Of a stretch of DNA of 64,000 bases, positions 1-8,648 are shown in pieces. The notes under the pieces are model-generated. The model searched no databases. It was not told the origin of the DNA and saw only the letters and a program-made list of their open reading frames with translations. Both the position numbers and the translations under genes were made by a program. This DNA is from Anaeromyxobacter soli (GTDB taxonomy: Bacteria > Myxococcota > Myxococcia > Myxococcales > Anaeromyxobacteraceae), in assembly GCF_022808855.1 (NCBI RefSeq), contig NZ_JAKZLF010000001.1, positions 1 through 64,000 on the forward strand. The letters run 5' to 3'. Every line of letters starts with the position of its first letter. The first letter of the stretch is position 1.

Positions 1-125
1 GCGCGGCCCTTCGTCGCGCAGTACTTCGTGATGGCGGCCGTCAGCGTCGTCTTGCCGTGGTCGACGTGACCGATCGTCCCCACGTTCACGTGCGGCTTGC
101 TGCGCTCGAACTTCTCCTTGCCCAT
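1..125 (-). CDS. tuf: Elongation factor Tu, N-terminal fragment (cut by window edge)
   Basis: First 41 codons of EF-Tu, the GTPase that brings aminoacyl-tRNA to the ribosome. The reading starts [16 protein letters not shown] and reaches the P-loop GHVDHGKTT before running off the left end. A purine-rich ribosome site (GAGAGGAAG) lies just upstream of the ATG at 125. It follows fusA after a 33-base gap, the usual rpsL-rpsG-fusA-tuf order of the str operon. Only the N terminus is visible, so nothing can be said about the rest of the gene. Confidence 0.95.
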   Translation of the reverse strand, partial: MGKEKFERSKPHVNVGTIGHVDHGKTTLTAAITKYCATKGR

Positions 126-158
126 GACTTCCTCTCTTTCCTGTCCGAGGTCTGGCGG

Positions 159-2252
159 CTACTTCGTGGCCGCAGCGGTGCCCTTCGCCTTGGAGACGAT
201 GGTCTCCGCGATGTTGCTCGGGACCTGCGCGTAGTGCTTGAACTGCATCGAGTAGGTGGCGCGGCCCTGCGTCTTGGAGCGGAGGTCGGTGGCGTAGCCG
301 AACATCTCCGCGAGCGGCACGAGCGCCTCGATGATCTGGACGCCCGTCCCGGGGTTCATCGACTGGATCTTGCCGCGGCGCGAGTTCAGGTCGCCGATGA
401 CGTCGCCCATGTAGTCGTCGGGAGTCGTGACCTCGACCGCCATGATCGGCTCGAGCAGGATGGGCTTCGCCTTCGCCGCGCCATCCTTGAAGCCCATCGA
501 GCCGGCGATCTTGAACGCCATCTCGGACGAGTCGACGTCGTGGTAGCTGCCGTCGAAGACCTCGATCTTGATGTCGACCACCGGGTAGCCGGCGAGCACG
601 CCGCTCGTCATGGCCTCCTCGATGCCCTTCTGGATCGGGGAGATGAACTCCTTCGGGATCGAGCCGCCGACCGTGGCGTTCACGAACTCGAAGCCCTTGC
701 CCGGCTCCTGCGGGATGAGGCGCAGCCAGCAGTGGCCGTACTGGCCGCGGCCGCCGGTCTGACGGATGTAGCGGCCCTCGGACTCGACCTGCTTCGTGAT
801 GGTCTCGCGGTAGGCGACCTGCGGCTTGCCGACGTTCGCCTCGACCTTGAACTCGCGGAACATGCGGTCGACGAGGATCTCGAGGTGGAGCTCGCCCATC
901 CCGCCGATGATCGTCTGGCCCGTCTCCTCGTCGGTGTGGACGCGGAAGGACGGATCCTCCATCTGGAGGCGGTTCAGCGCGACGCCCATCTTGTCCTGGT
1001 CGGCCTTCGACTTGGGCTCGATGGCGACGTGGATCACCGGCTCCGGGAACTCCATCCGCTCGAGGATGACCGCGGCCGACTCGTCGCAGAGCGTGTCGCC
1101 CGTCGTGGTCGCGCGGAGGCCGACCGCCGCGGCGATGTCGCCCGCGTAGACCTCCTTGATCTCCTCGCGCTTGTTGGCGTGCATCTGGAGGAGGCGGCCG
1201 ATGCGCTCCTTCTTGTCCTTCGTCGCGTTGTAGACGTAGGAGCCCGCCTCGAGCTTGCCCGAGTAGACGCGGAAGAACGTGAGGTTCCCCACGAACGGGT
1301 CGTTCATGATCTTGAACGCGAGGGCCGCGAACGGCTCCGAGTCGGCGGTGGCGCGCGTGACCTCGTCGCCCTTCGCCGTCACGCCCTTCACCGCCGGGAC
1401 GTCGAGCGGGCTCGGCAGGAAGTCGACCACTGCGTCGAGGATCTGCTGGACGCCCTTGTTCTTGAAGGCCGTCCCGCAGATGACCGGGAAGAACTTCATC
1501 TCGAGCGTGCCCTTGCGCAGGCCGCGGAGGAGCTCCTCCGCCGTGAGCGGGTGGCCGTCGAGGTACTTGTGCATCAGGGCGTCGTCGACCTCGGCCGCGG
1601 CCTCCTCGAGCTTGGACCGGTACTCGGCGGCCTGCTCCCGGAGGTTCTCCGGGATCTCGACCTCCTGGTACTTCGCGCCCATCGTCTCATCGTCGAAGGT
1701 GATGCCCTTCATCTTGATGAGATCGACCATGCCGCGGAACTTGTCCTCCGCGCCGATCGGGATCTGGAGCGACACCGGGCGGGCGCCGAGCTTCTGCTGG
1801 ATGGTCTGGACGGCGCGGAAGTAGTCGGCGCCGATGCGGTCCATCTTGTTGATGAAGCAGATGCGGGGGACCTTGTACTTGTCCGCCTGCCGCCAGACCG
1901 TCTCGGACTGCGGCTGGACGCCCTGCACCGCGTCGAACACCGCGCACGCGCCGTCGAGCACGCGGAGCGAGCGCTCCACCTCGATGGTGAAGTCGACGTG
2001 CCCGGGGGTGTCGATGATGTTCAGCCGGTGCTCGCGCCAGAACGCGGTCGTCGCGGCCGACGTGATGGTGATGCCGCGCTCCCGCTCCTGCTCCATCCAG
2101 TCCATGACGGTCGTGCCCTCATGGACCTCACCGATCTTGTGCGTGACGCCGGTGTAGAAGAGGATTCGCTCGGTCGTAGTCGTCTTGCCGGCATCGATGT
2201 GCGCCATGATGCCGAAGTTGCGATAACGCTCGAGTGGACTGGTGCGGGGCAT
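159..2252 (-). CDS. fusA: Elongation factor G
   Basis: 697-residue translational GTPase that moves tRNA and mRNA through the ribosome after peptide transfer. The length is typical of bacterial EF-G. The GTPase domain shows the P-loop [15 protein letters not shown] near residue 17, switch [10 protein letters not shown] and the NKMD base-recognition motif. Domains II to V follow, with [10 protein letters not shown] in domain III and GGRGQYGH in domain IV. The ATG at 2252 is preceded by AAGGAACGA. It is the third gene of the str operon, between rpsG and tuf. The 171-base gap to rpsG holds no gene that I can see. Confidence 0.98.
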   Translation of the reverse strand: MPRTSPLERYRNFGIMAHIDAGKTTTTERILFYTGVTHKIGEVHEGTTVMDWMEQERERGITITSAATTAFWREHRLNIIDTPGHVDFTIEVERSLRVLDGACAVFDAVQGVQPQSETVWRQADKYKVPRICFINKMDRIGADYFRAVQTIQQKLGARPVSLQIPIGAEDKFRGMVDLIKMKGITFDDETMGAKYQEVEIPENLREQAAEYRSKLEEAAAEVDDALMHKYLDGHPLTAEELLRGLRKGTLEMKFFPVICGTAFKNKGVQQILDAVVDFLPSPLDVPAVKGVTAKGDEVTRATADSEPFAALAFKIMNDPFVGNLTFFRVYSGKLEAGSYVYNATKDKKERIGRLLQMHANKREEIKEVYAGDIAAAVGLRATTTGDTLCDESAAVILERMEFPEPVIHVAIEPKSKADQDKMGVALNRLQMEDPSFRVHTDEETGQTIIGGMGELHLEILVDRMFREFKVEANVGKPQVAYRETITKQVESEGRYIRQTGGRGQYGHCWLRLIPQEPGKGFEFVNATVGGSIPKEFISPIQKGIEEAMTSGVLAGYPVVDIKIEVFDGSYHDVDSSEMAFKIAGSMGFKDGAAKAKPILLEPIMAVEVTTPDDYMGDVIGDLNSRRGKIQSMNPGTGVQIIEALVPLAEMFGYATDLRSKTQGRATYSMQFKHYAQVPSNIAETIVSKAKGTAAATK

Positions 2253-2423
2253 CTGTTCGTTCCTTCGAATCCTTCGTGCGTGCGCAAGACCGGTCCGCCG
2301 GATCCCTCCGGCGACACCGCGTTACCGACCGAGCTGTCAAAGAGCGAAGCGGGTCCTACCGTGCTCGAGAACCCCGGCCGGCAGCGCCGACCCCTGCTCT
2401 TCCTCGATCCTCCTCCTACCCTC

Positions 2424-2894
2424 TCACCACCGGTAATGCGCGAAGGCCTTGTTGGCCTCGGCCATCTTGTGCGTGTCCTCGCGCTTCTTCACCGCGTTCC
2501 CGCGGTTGTTCGCAGCGTCGATGATCTCGCCGGCGAGCTTCTCCTGCATCGTCTTCTCGCCGCGGGCCTTCGAGTAATCGATCAGCCAGCGCATTGCAAG
2601 CGCGGTGCGCCGATCCTGGCGGACCTCGACCGGCACCTGGTACGTCGCGCCGCCGACGCGGCGGCTCTTGACCTCGACGACGGGCTTCACGTTGTCGAGG
2701 GCCTTCTTGAAGATCTTGAGCGGATCGTCCTTGAGCTTCTGCTCGACCTGGTCGAACGCGCCGTAGATGATGCGCTCGCCGGTGGACTTCTTCCCCTCGC
2801 GCATCAGGTTGTTGACGAACTTCGCCACGATCCGGTCCTGGAACTTCGGATCGGGCAGAATCTTCCGCTTCTCGACTTCGCGACGACGAGGCAT
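2424..2894 (-). CDS. rpsG: 30S ribosomal protein S7
   Basis: 156-residue S7, the primary assembly protein of the 30S head, which binds the 3' domain of 16S rRNA. It starts [18 protein letters not shown] and carries the family features [12 protein letters not shown] near residue 25 and the [16 protein letters not shown] stretch near 100. The length matches the family. It lies 20 bases after rpsL and before fusA, as in most bacteria. S7 is the translational repressor of the str operon in Escherichia coli; nothing in this sequence proves the same role here. Confidence 0.98.
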   Translation of the reverse strand: MPRRREVEKRKILPDPKFQDRIVAKFVNNLMREGKKSTGERIIYGAFDQVEQKLKDDPLKIFKKALDNVKPVVEVKSRRVGGATYQVPVEVRQDRRTALAMRWLIDYSKARGEKTMQEKLAGEIIDAANNRGNAVKKREDTHKMAEANKAFAHYRW

Positions 2895-2914
2895 CGGACC
2901 TTATCCTTCTCGAG

Positions 2915-3286
2915 CTAGCTCGGGCGCTTCGCGCCGTACTTCGAGCGGCTCTGCTTGCGGCCCTGCACGCCGACGGCGTCGAGGGTCCCGCGGACGATGT
3001 GGTAGCGGACGCCCGGGAGGTCCTTCACGCGGCCACCGCGGATGAGGACCACCGAGTGCTCCTGCAGGTTGTGGCCCACGCCGGGGATGTAGCTCGTCAC
3101 CTCGAAGCCGTTCGTGAGGCGAACGCGGGCGACCTTGCGGAGCGCCGAGTTCGGCTTCTTGGGCGTCGTCGTGTACACGCGCGTGCAGACGCCGCGCTTC
3201 TGCGGCGACTCCTTGAGCGCGGGCGCCTTCTTCTTCGTGAGGAGCTTCTCGCGCCCCTTGCGCACCAGCTGGCTGATCGTCGGCAT
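2915..3286 (-). CDS. rpsL: 30S ribosomal protein S12
   Basis: 123-residue S12 of the decoding centre. The conserved [12 protein letters not shown] loop around residues 40-51 and [13 protein letters not shown] around 84-96 are intact, with the lysines found in streptomycin-sensitive organisms. It is the first gene of the str operon. The ATG at 3286 follows a leader of about 78 bases from a strong promoter, and that leader contains a terminator-like hairpin (see 3311-3342). Confidence 0.98.
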   Translation of the reverse strand: MPTISQLVRKGREKLLTKKKAPALKESPQKRGVCTRVYTTTPKKPNSALRKVARVRLTNGFEVTSYIPGVGHNLQEHSVVLIRGGRVKDLPGVRYHIVRGTLDAVGVQGRKQSRSKYGAKRPS

Positions 3287-3310
3287 CTTGAGCGAGCTCT
3301 TTTCCCAACA

Positions 3311-3342
3311 AAAACGCGCCGGAATCGTGGAACCGGGCGCGT
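3311..3342 (-). terminator. Terminator-like hairpin in the str operon leader
   Basis: On the minus strand CGCGCC pairs with GGCGCG, extended by an inner GG/CC, and is followed directly by TTTTTG. It sits between the rpsL promoter (3372-3399) and the rpsL start codon at 3286, so transcripts from that promoter must pass it. It could be an attenuator of the ribosomal operon, or it could stop read-through from the mutY-methyltransferase genes upstream. Confidence 0.65.
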
Positions 3343-3371
3343 GTGGACAAATCCCGTCTTAAGGGCGGCGG

Positions 3372-3399
3372 ATTATACGGGTGCGCGTTCGAGAGTCAA
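3372..3399 (-). promoter_or_regulatory. Promoter of the str operon
   Basis: Minus strand -35 TTGACT (3394-3399) and a perfect -10 TATAAT (3372-3377) with a 16-base spacer. The predicted start of transcription is near 3364, about 78 bases before rpsL. This is one of the closest matches to the sigma-70 consensus in the window, as expected for a ribosomal operon. Confidence 0.8.
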
Positions 3400-3452
3400 G
3401 CCCTTCCGCGCGCTTGCGCTCGGCGGCCAGGGAACGTTCGCGCGAAGGAGGG

Positions 3453-4592
3453 TCATTCCCCGGCGCGGGGCGAGCAGAGCACGTAGTGGAAGACGTCCCG
3501 CCTGCCGTGCTCGCTGTACCCCCAGTGCTCGTGCAGCTCGTGGAACCGGATCTCGAACCCCGCACGGTCGAGCTGGCGGGCGAGCGCCTCCCGGGACGGG
3601 AACCAGCGCGATTGGCCGTCCCAGTTCACCCACACGTCGGGCCGATAGAGCGGCAGCCCCTGCCCTTCCCATACCGAGCCCGCGCCCTTGATCCCGAAGG
3701 CGAAGAATCCGAGCTCTTGCCGGGGGGCGCGAGGAAGCTGCGCCCCCCGGTCCCCCGCTGGCGCGCCGGCGAGCAGCAGCCGGCGCACGAGCGCGTAGAT
3801 GCGAGCGAGCTCGCCGGACGAGAAGTAGTGCAGGCTCGAGTACGAGTAGACGAGGTTCGCGCCGGCCGCGGGCGTGTCCGGCCGCTCGAGCACCTCGGCA
3901 AAGTCCCCGGCCACGAGCGCGGGGACGACGGGCGGCGGCTCGCGGTCCACGCGCGCCTGGAAGGCGGCGAGCGCGTCCTGCGAGACGTCGACGCCCGCGT
4001 AGCCGTCCACCCCCGGCGCACCGAGGAAGCCGAAGGCGTCGTTCCCCACGCCGCAGCCGAGCTCCAGGACGCGCAGGCGCACGCCGCGCGCGCCCAGCTC
4101 CTCGAGGAGCCGCCACACGAGCGGGTTCGGCTCGCGCACGCGAGTGAACCCGTAGGCGAGCTGCGGCTCCCGGTAGAGGCGCTCCCAGTCGAAGCGCAGG
4201 TCGAGCATGAAGCGGGCGTAGGCGAGCGCGTCGCGCTCGCGCCCGGCGGCGAGGAGCGCGTCGAGGACGGCGAGCAGGAATCCCGGCAGATCGAGCGCGT
4301 CGCCGTGCTCGGCGCGCGCGAGCCACAGCGCCGTCGCGAGATCGCCCGAGCGGGCGGCCACGAACTCGGGCACGTGGCGCGCGAGGCGCTGCTGCGCCGG
4401 GGAGAGCCGCGCGACGCGCGGCGCGAGCGCGGCGCGGAGCGCGTCGGCGCCGCCGGGCGGCGCGGCCGTCCCCCACTCCGCCGGCAGCCCCAGCGCGGCG
4501 ACGTCGGCCGAGAGCGCCGCGAGCACGCGCTCCGGATCGCCGAACCCCGAGTCGAGGAGCAGGTCGCGACGGCGCGTGAAGTTGGCGGGCAT
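3453..4592 (-). CDS. SAM-dependent methyltransferase
   Basis: About 379 residues. The class I methyltransferase fold is shown by motif I VLELGCGVGNDAFGF, followed by an acidic strand end (GYAGVDVS) and a hydrophobic motif IV region (LVYSYSSLHYFSS). The roughly 140 residues before it are helical and have no motif I recognise. I chose the ATG at 4592 because ACGAGG lies about five bases upstream; a GTG at 4628 is possible but has no ribosome site. It follows mutY with a 54-base gap and is probably cotranscribed with it. The substrate cannot be told from the sequence. Confidence 0.75.
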   Translation of the reverse strand: MPANFTRRRDLLLDSGFGDPERVLAALSADVAALGLPAEWGTAAPPGGADALRAALAPRVARLSPAQQRLARHVPEFVAARSGDLATALWLARAEHGDALDLPGFLLAVLDALLAAGRERDALAYARFMLDLRFDWERLYREPQLAYGFTRVREPNPLVWRLLEELGARGVRLRVLELGCGVGNDAFGFLGAPGVDGYAGVDVSQDALAAFQARVDREPPPVVPALVAGDFAEVLERPDTPAAGANLVYSYSSLHYFSSGELARIYALVRRLLLAGAPAGDRGAQLPRAPRQELGFFAFGIKGAGSVWEGQGLPLYRPDVWVNWDGQSRWFPSREALARQLDRAGFEIRFHELHEHWGYSEHGRRDVFHYVLCSPRAGE

Positions 4593-4646
4593 CGGCCTCG
4601 TGATAGCGCGCCGGGGGCTCCGCCGCACCTCCGGCGGGCAGCGCCA

Positions 4647-5798
4647 TCAGACGGCGCCGCGGCCGCGCGCGGGCTCGACGCGCGCTCCCGCCTCGCCGCG
4701 GGCGACCCCGGACGGGCGCGCCGGCCAGCCCGCGGCCGCGAGCAGCGCGCGCGTCGCGGCGGAGAGGCCGATCCCGTCGAGCGTGCCGGGCGGCGCGAGC
4801 CGGACGTCGTCGCCGGGCGCGAACGCCCCCGGCACCTCGCAGGCATACGCGCGGAGCGCGAGGTCCCGGTGCGTGAGCGTGCGCTCGACCTCGGCGAGCA
4901 GCGCGCCCACCGCGCCGACGCCGAAGCGCGCCCGCAGCGTCCGCCGGAGCGCGGCCGCGCCCTGCCGCTCGGTCGCGCCGGTCACGTCCACCGCCGGCAG
5001 ATCCCACAGCCCGCCGAGCAGCCCGCCCGGCGCGCGCCGCACCAGCACGAGCGCCCCGCCCACCTCGGCGACGGCGCACGCGACCGCTGCCGCTCGCCGC
5101 GCACCCCGCCGCCGGGCCGGCGGGATCTCCGCTGCGCGGCCGGCACCGTGAGCGGCGCAGGCACTCCGCACGGGGCACCGCGCGCAGGCCGGCGCGGGCT
5201 TGCGGCACAGCGTCGCCCCGAGCTCCATCAGCGCCTGGTTGAAGTCGCCGGGCCGCTCCTCGGGGACGAGCTCGCCCGCGAGCGCCCACAGGGCGCGCTG
5301 CACCGCCGGCGCGCCCGGCTCGCCGTCGACGCAGAAGAGCCGCGCGACGACCCGCGCCACGTTCCCGTCCACCGCCGCGGCGGGCAGCGCGAACGCGATG
5401 CTCGCGACCGCGCCCGCGGTGTAGGGGCCGAACCCGGGGAGCGCCCGCAGGGCCTCGACCGAGCCCGGCAGTCCACCGTGGCGCGCCAGCGCGGTGCGCG
5501 CGGCGGCGAGGAGGTTCCGGCAGCGCGCGTAGTAGCCGAGCCCGCTCCAGAGCGCGAGCACCTCGTCCTCGTCCGCCGCGGCGAGCGCGGCGAGCGTCGG
5601 GAAGCGCGCCACGAAGCGCTCGAAGTACGGCACCACGGTGGCCACCTGCGTCTGCTGGAGCATGACCTCCGCGAGCCAGACGCGGTACGGATCCGCGCCG
5701 TGCTGCGCGGCGCGCCACGGCAGGGAGCGGTGGCCGGCGTCGTACCAGGCGAGGAGGCGGCGGCGGAGCGCGGCGCGGCGGCCCGGCGGGACGATCAC
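4647..5798 (-). CDS. mutY: A/G-specific adenine DNA glycosylase
   Basis: 383-residue MutY, which removes adenine mispaired with 8-oxoguanine. The helix-hairpin-helix GPD domain has the catalytic Glu44 in AEVMLQQTQV, the LPGFGPYTAGA hairpin near 120, and Asp144 in VDGNVARV. The four iron-sulfur cysteines are C198, C205, C208 and C214 (spacing 6-2-5). The C-terminal part (GALVLVRRAPGGLLGGLWDLP) is the NUDIX-like 8-oxoG recognition domain. The length fits the family. A methyltransferase gene follows downstream. Confidence 0.95.
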   Translation of the reverse strand: MIVPPGRRAALRRRLLAWYDAGHRSLPWRAAQHGADPYRVWLAEVMLQQTQVATVVPYFERFVARFPTLAALAAADEDEVLALWSGLGYYARCRNLLAAARTALARHGGLPGSVEALRALPGFGPYTAGAVASIAFALPAAAVDGNVARVVARLFCVDGEPGAPAVQRALWALAGELVPEERPGDFNQALMELGATLCRKPAPACARCPVRSACAAHGAGRAAEIPPARRRGARRAAAVACAVAEVGGALVLVRRAPGGLLGGLWDLPAVDVTGATERQGAAALRRTLRARFGVGAVGALLAEVERTLTHRDLALRAYACEVPGAFAPGDDVRLAPPGTLDGIGLSAATRALLAAAGWPARPSGVARGEAGARVEPARGRGAV

Positions 5799-5887
5799 GC
5801 GGCCGAGGGTACGGCCGCCCTGCGGAGCGGGTCAAACGCGGGCGCCGGCGGGCGGGCGGGCGGCGGAGTGGCCAGCTTGAACGCCGG

Positions 5888-6742
5888 ATGCGCGGCGCGG
5901 GCGAGGTCTGGTCGGAGGTGGAGCGGGCGGGCGATCGCTCGGCGAGGCGCCCGTGGGTTCGGGCGCTCGCGCGAGCGGGGTTCGCCGCGAAGGGCGCCGT
6001 GTACGCCGTCATCGGCGCGCTCGCCCTCCGGCTCGCGCTCGGCGAGGGCGGGCGGGCCACCGACTCGAAGGGCGCGCTCGCCACGCTCGCGCAGGCGCCG
6101 CTCGGCGGCGCGCTCGTCGCGGCGCTCGCGATCGGGCTCGTCGGCATGGCCCTCTGGTTCGAGGTCCAGGCGATCGCCGATCCGGACGGCGAGCGCCGGC
6201 GCGGCGCCTGGGCGGTCCTGTCGCGCGTGGGACAGGCGATCGGCGGCCTCGGCTACGTCTCGCTCGCCCTGGCGGCGGTGCGCCTCGCCTCCGGCGGCCG
6301 GGCCGGTCCGAGCGGGAACGCAGCGGCGCGCAGCTGGACTGCCCGCGCGCTCGAGCTCCCGGCCGGCCGCGTGCTCGTCCTCGCGGCCGCCGCGATCGTG
6401 GTCTTCGTGGGGGCGCGCCAGATCTGGACCGGCGTGCGGCGGAAGTTCCTGAAGCACCTCGACCTCGCGCGCGCCGGAGCCTGGGTGCGGCGCTGGGCGG
6501 CGCCCCTCGGCACCCTCGGCTTCACGGCGCAGGGCGTGGTCTTCGTGCTCGTGGGCCTCTTCTTCGCGCAGGCGGCGCTCGAGGGGGATCCGCACGAGGC
6601 GACCGGTTTCGACGGCGCGCTCGCGACGCTGGCGCGCCAGCCGTACGGGGCCGTGCTCCTCGGGGCGGCGGCGCTCGGCCTCCTCGCCTACGCGGCGTTC
6701 GCGCTCGTCGAAGGCCGCTACCGGCGCCTCGGCGCGCGCTGA
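5888..6742 (+). CDS. DUF1206 membrane protein
   Basis: 284-residue integral membrane protein made of three similar units of two transmembrane helices each, the layout of the DUF1206 family. Each unit has a basic entry helix with a Gly-rich hydrophobic segment: ARAGFAAKGAVYAVIGALAL, then RVGQAIGGLGYVSLALAAV, then APLGTLGFTAQGVVFVLVGL. The first and third units also share the loop theme of SKGALATLAQAPLG and FDGALATLARQPYG. The function of the family is unknown. It runs divergently from mutY and convergently with the superoxide dismutase gene. I saw no good ribosome site at the ATG, so the start is not certain. Confidence 0.8.
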   Translation: MRGAGEVWSEVERAGDRSARRPWVRALARAGFAAKGAVYAVIGALALRLALGEGGRATDSKGALATLAQAPLGGALVAALAIGLVGMALWFEVQAIADPDGERRRGAWAVLSRVGQAIGGLGYVSLALAAVRLASGGRAGPSGNAAARSWTARALELPAGRVLVLAAAAIVVFVGARQIWTGVRRKFLKHLDLARAGAWVRRWAAPLGTLGFTAQGVVFVLVGLFFAQAALEGDPHEATGFDGALATLARQPYGAVLLGAAALGLLAYAAFALVEGRYRRLGAR

Positions 6743-6764
6743 CGGGTCGAGGCCCGGACGACGA

Positions 6765-6792
6765 GGCCCGGACCGCTGGTGCGATCCGGGCC
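6765..6792. terminator. Hairpin between convergent genes
   Basis: GGCCCGGA (6765-6772) pairs with TCCGGGCC (6785-6792) across a 12-base loop, between the ends of the DUF1206 and superoxide dismutase genes. A partial second copy of GGCCCGGA starts at 6751. There is no T-run, so this is only a candidate two-way terminator. Confidence 0.4.
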
Positions 6793-6821
6793 TGGCGGCG
6801 CGGCGGGGGCGCAGCTCCCGT

Positions 6822-7427
6822 TCAAACTATCCGCTTCTCGATCGTCTCCCAGCTCAGGTTCTTGAAGAACGCGTCGACGTACTTCGCGCGCTCGGTCGCG
6901 AGGTAGTCGCGCATGAACGCGTGCTCCCACCCGTCCATGACGAGGACGGGCTTGAAGCCGACCGGCACGTTGTCCTGGTGCAGGTTGATCCAGTGGTTCG
7001 AGAGCCAGCCGGTGGACGGATCCTGGAAGGTCATCGCCCAGCCGACGCCGGGCATCGTCGCGATCGCGCGGAAGTCGGCGAGCCAGGTCTCGTACTTCCC
7101 GAACGAGGCCTCGAGCGCCTTGCGCAGCTTCCCGCCGGTGGGCGGCTCGGCCTGGGCGCCCGGCGCCAGGTTCTCGAAGTAGTACTCGTGGTTCACCATC
7201 CCGCTGTACTCGAACCCGAGGCGCCGGGTGAGCTCGGCGAACACCGGGTCGGCGCCGGAGGCCTTGCCGTCGTTGCAGATGCCCTGGAGCTTCTCCGTGA
7301 GCGCGTTCGTGCGCTTGACGTAGCCCTCGTAGAGCTTCAGGTGCTCCTCGATCTGCTTGTCCGAGATGCCGGTGAGCCCCCGGACCTTGGAGTAGTCGCG
7401 CGGGGTGTAACGCTTCACGTCAGCCAT
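6822..7427 (-). CDS. Superoxide dismutase (Fe or Mn type)
   Basis: 201 residues, converting superoxide to oxygen and hydrogen peroxide. The four metal ligands are present: His29 (EEHLKLYEGYV), His80 (MVNHEYYFENL), Asp165 and His169 (VMDGWEHAFM). No signal peptide is visible, so it is cytoplasmic. The N-terminal ligand helix lacks the double His found in many Fe/Mn enzymes, and I cannot assign the metal from sequence. GGAGGG lies three bases before the ATG. A weak promoter (TTGACG at 7510-7515, 17-base spacer, TACCTC) lies upstream. Confidence 0.95.
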   Translation of the reverse strand: MADVKRYTPRDYSKVRGLTGISDKQIEEHLKLYEGYVKRTNALTEKLQGICNDGKASGADPVFAELTRRLGFEYSGMVNHEYYFENLAPGAQAEPPTGGKLRKALEASFGKYETWLADFRAIATMPGVGWAMTFQDPSTGWLSNHWINLHQDNVPVGFKPVLVMDGWEHAFMRDYLATERAKYVDAFFKNLSWETIEKRIV

Positions 7428-7761
7428 GTTCCCTCCGTGGGCCTGCGGGCCGTGAGCGGCCGTACGGTGCCGTTTTCGGTGAGCGGGAGGTAGCGGTGGG
7501 TCCCGGATGCGTCAAGGCGCCGAACGGGGGCCCGAACGGGATCACCATTCACGGTGAGGCAACGTCGTCACCGTGACGCCGGCCGAAGGCCCGCCCGCGA
7601 GGTCCCTCGCCTCGCGCTCCGCGACGGCGTCTCTGCGCCGCGCGGCGGCGCCTCCGTAGGAGGGACGCGTCCGGCCGGCGCGCGCTCGCGGCGCGGCGTC
7701 GCCGCAGTCCCGCGCGGCGCGCCTGGCCCCCGCGTCCCTGCGGGTGCTATAGGTCCGCCGC
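7428..7761. other. Divergent intergenic region, superoxide dismutase / transglycosylase
   Basis: 334 bases with no gene that I can see. It holds the weak leftward promoter described under the superoxide dismutase, two 9-base palindromes TCACSGTGA at 7549-7557 and 7568-7576 (starts 19 bases apart) with a third half-site TCACC at 7542, and the rightward extended -10 box at 7745-7753. The palindromes look like operators. Confidence 0.5.
7745..7753 (+). promoter_or_regulatory. Extended -10 element before the transglycosylase
   Basis: TGCTATAGG, with the TATAGG hexamer at 7748-7753, ends eight bases before the ATG at 7762. With a normal start point the mRNA would begin at or next to the ATG, and there is no Shine-Dalgarno sequence, so the message may be leaderless. 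Confidence 0.5.
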
Positions 7762-8634
7762 ATGCCATCCCGGGCTCACGCCCCCGGGCGCCGCGTCCGC
7801 CGCCTCGCCCTCGCCCTCCTCGCCGTCGTCCTCGCCGCAGCCGCCGCGCTCGGTGGCCTCTGGCTCGCCACGCCCGACCCGCGCCCGCTCGCCCGCGAGA
7901 ACCCGCGGACGACGGCGCTCATCGCGCAGCGGCAGGCGGAGGCGAAGGCGCGCAGGCACTCGTTCCGGCCCCGGCAGGTGTGGGTCGGCCTCGATCGCGT
8001 GTCCCCGCGGCTCGTCGAGGCGGTGCTGGCCTCCGAGGACGCGAACTTCTTCGGGCACGAGGGGCTCGACTGGGAGGCGATCCGGCTCGCCGCCGAGCAC
8101 GACCTCAAGGAGCGCCGGTTCGCGCGCGGAGCCTCCACCCTCACGCAGCAGCTCGCCAAGAACCTCTGGCTCGGCACCGAGAAGAGTCTCCTGCGCAAGG
8201 CGAAGGAGGCGGTGCTCGCGGCGAAGCTCGAGCACGCCCTCTCGAAGCGGCGCATCCTCGCGCTCTACCTGAACGTGGTGGAGTGGGACGACGGCGTCTT
8301 CGGCGCCGAGGCGGGGGCGCGCGCACGGTTCGGCGTCTCCGCGGCGTCGCTCTCCACGGCGCAGGCCGTCGTGATGGCGTCCATCCTGCCTGCGCCGCGG
8401 CGGGTGGACCTCGCGAACCCGTCCTCCTGGCTCAAGCACCGCTCGCGGCGCCTCCTCGACCGCCTGCGCGCGGCCGGCCGCGTGACCGCCGAGGAGCACC
8501 TCCGCGCGAGCAGCGAGCTCGAGCGGATCCTCGCCGGTCCCACGCCGGCCGACGACCTCGAGGAGCCGCCGGAGGACGACGCGCCGCTCGCGCCCGCCCC
8601 GGTCGCGACGAGCGCCGAGCCGGGCGAAGGTTAA
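7762..8634 (+). CDS. mtgA: Monofunctional peptidoglycan transglycosylase (GT51)
   Basis: 290 residues: a short basic N terminus, one transmembrane helix (about residues 15-36), then a glycosyltransferase family 51 domain that polymerises lipid II into glycan chains on the outer face of the inner membrane. The catalytic Glu92 lies in ASEDANFFGHEG. GASTLTQQLAKNLWL (near 123), the KAKEAVLAAKLE helix and RRILALYLNVVEW follow, all GT51 signatures. There is no transpeptidase domain. The last 35 residues form an acidic, Pro/Ala-rich tail that is not part of the family core. It is a single gene between divergent and convergent neighbours. Confidence 0.92.
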   Translation: MPSRAHAPGRRVRRLALALLAVVLAAAAALGGLWLATPDPRPLARENPRTTALIAQRQAEAKARRHSFRPRQVWVGLDRVSPRLVEAVLASEDANFFGHEGLDWEAIRLAAEHDLKERRFARGASTLTQQLAKNLWLGTEKSLLRKAKEAVLAAKLEHALSKRRILALYLNVVEWDDGVFGAEAGARARFGVSAASLSTAQAVVMASILPAPRRVDLANPSSWLKHRSRRLLDRLRAAGRVTAEEHLRASSELERILAGPTPADDLEEPPEDDAPLAPAPVATSAEPGEG

Positions 8635-8648
8635 GGCAGCCTGTCGCG

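Noticed and set aside
57-2918. Very long plus-strand open frame opposite fusA and rpsG (953 codons)
   Set aside because: It is a G/C-bias shadow: Arg/Leu/Asp-rich, low-complexity, and antisense to certain genes. The same applies to the long frames opposite pheST, ilvB, leuA, thrS, the oxidoreductase genes and the surface operon.
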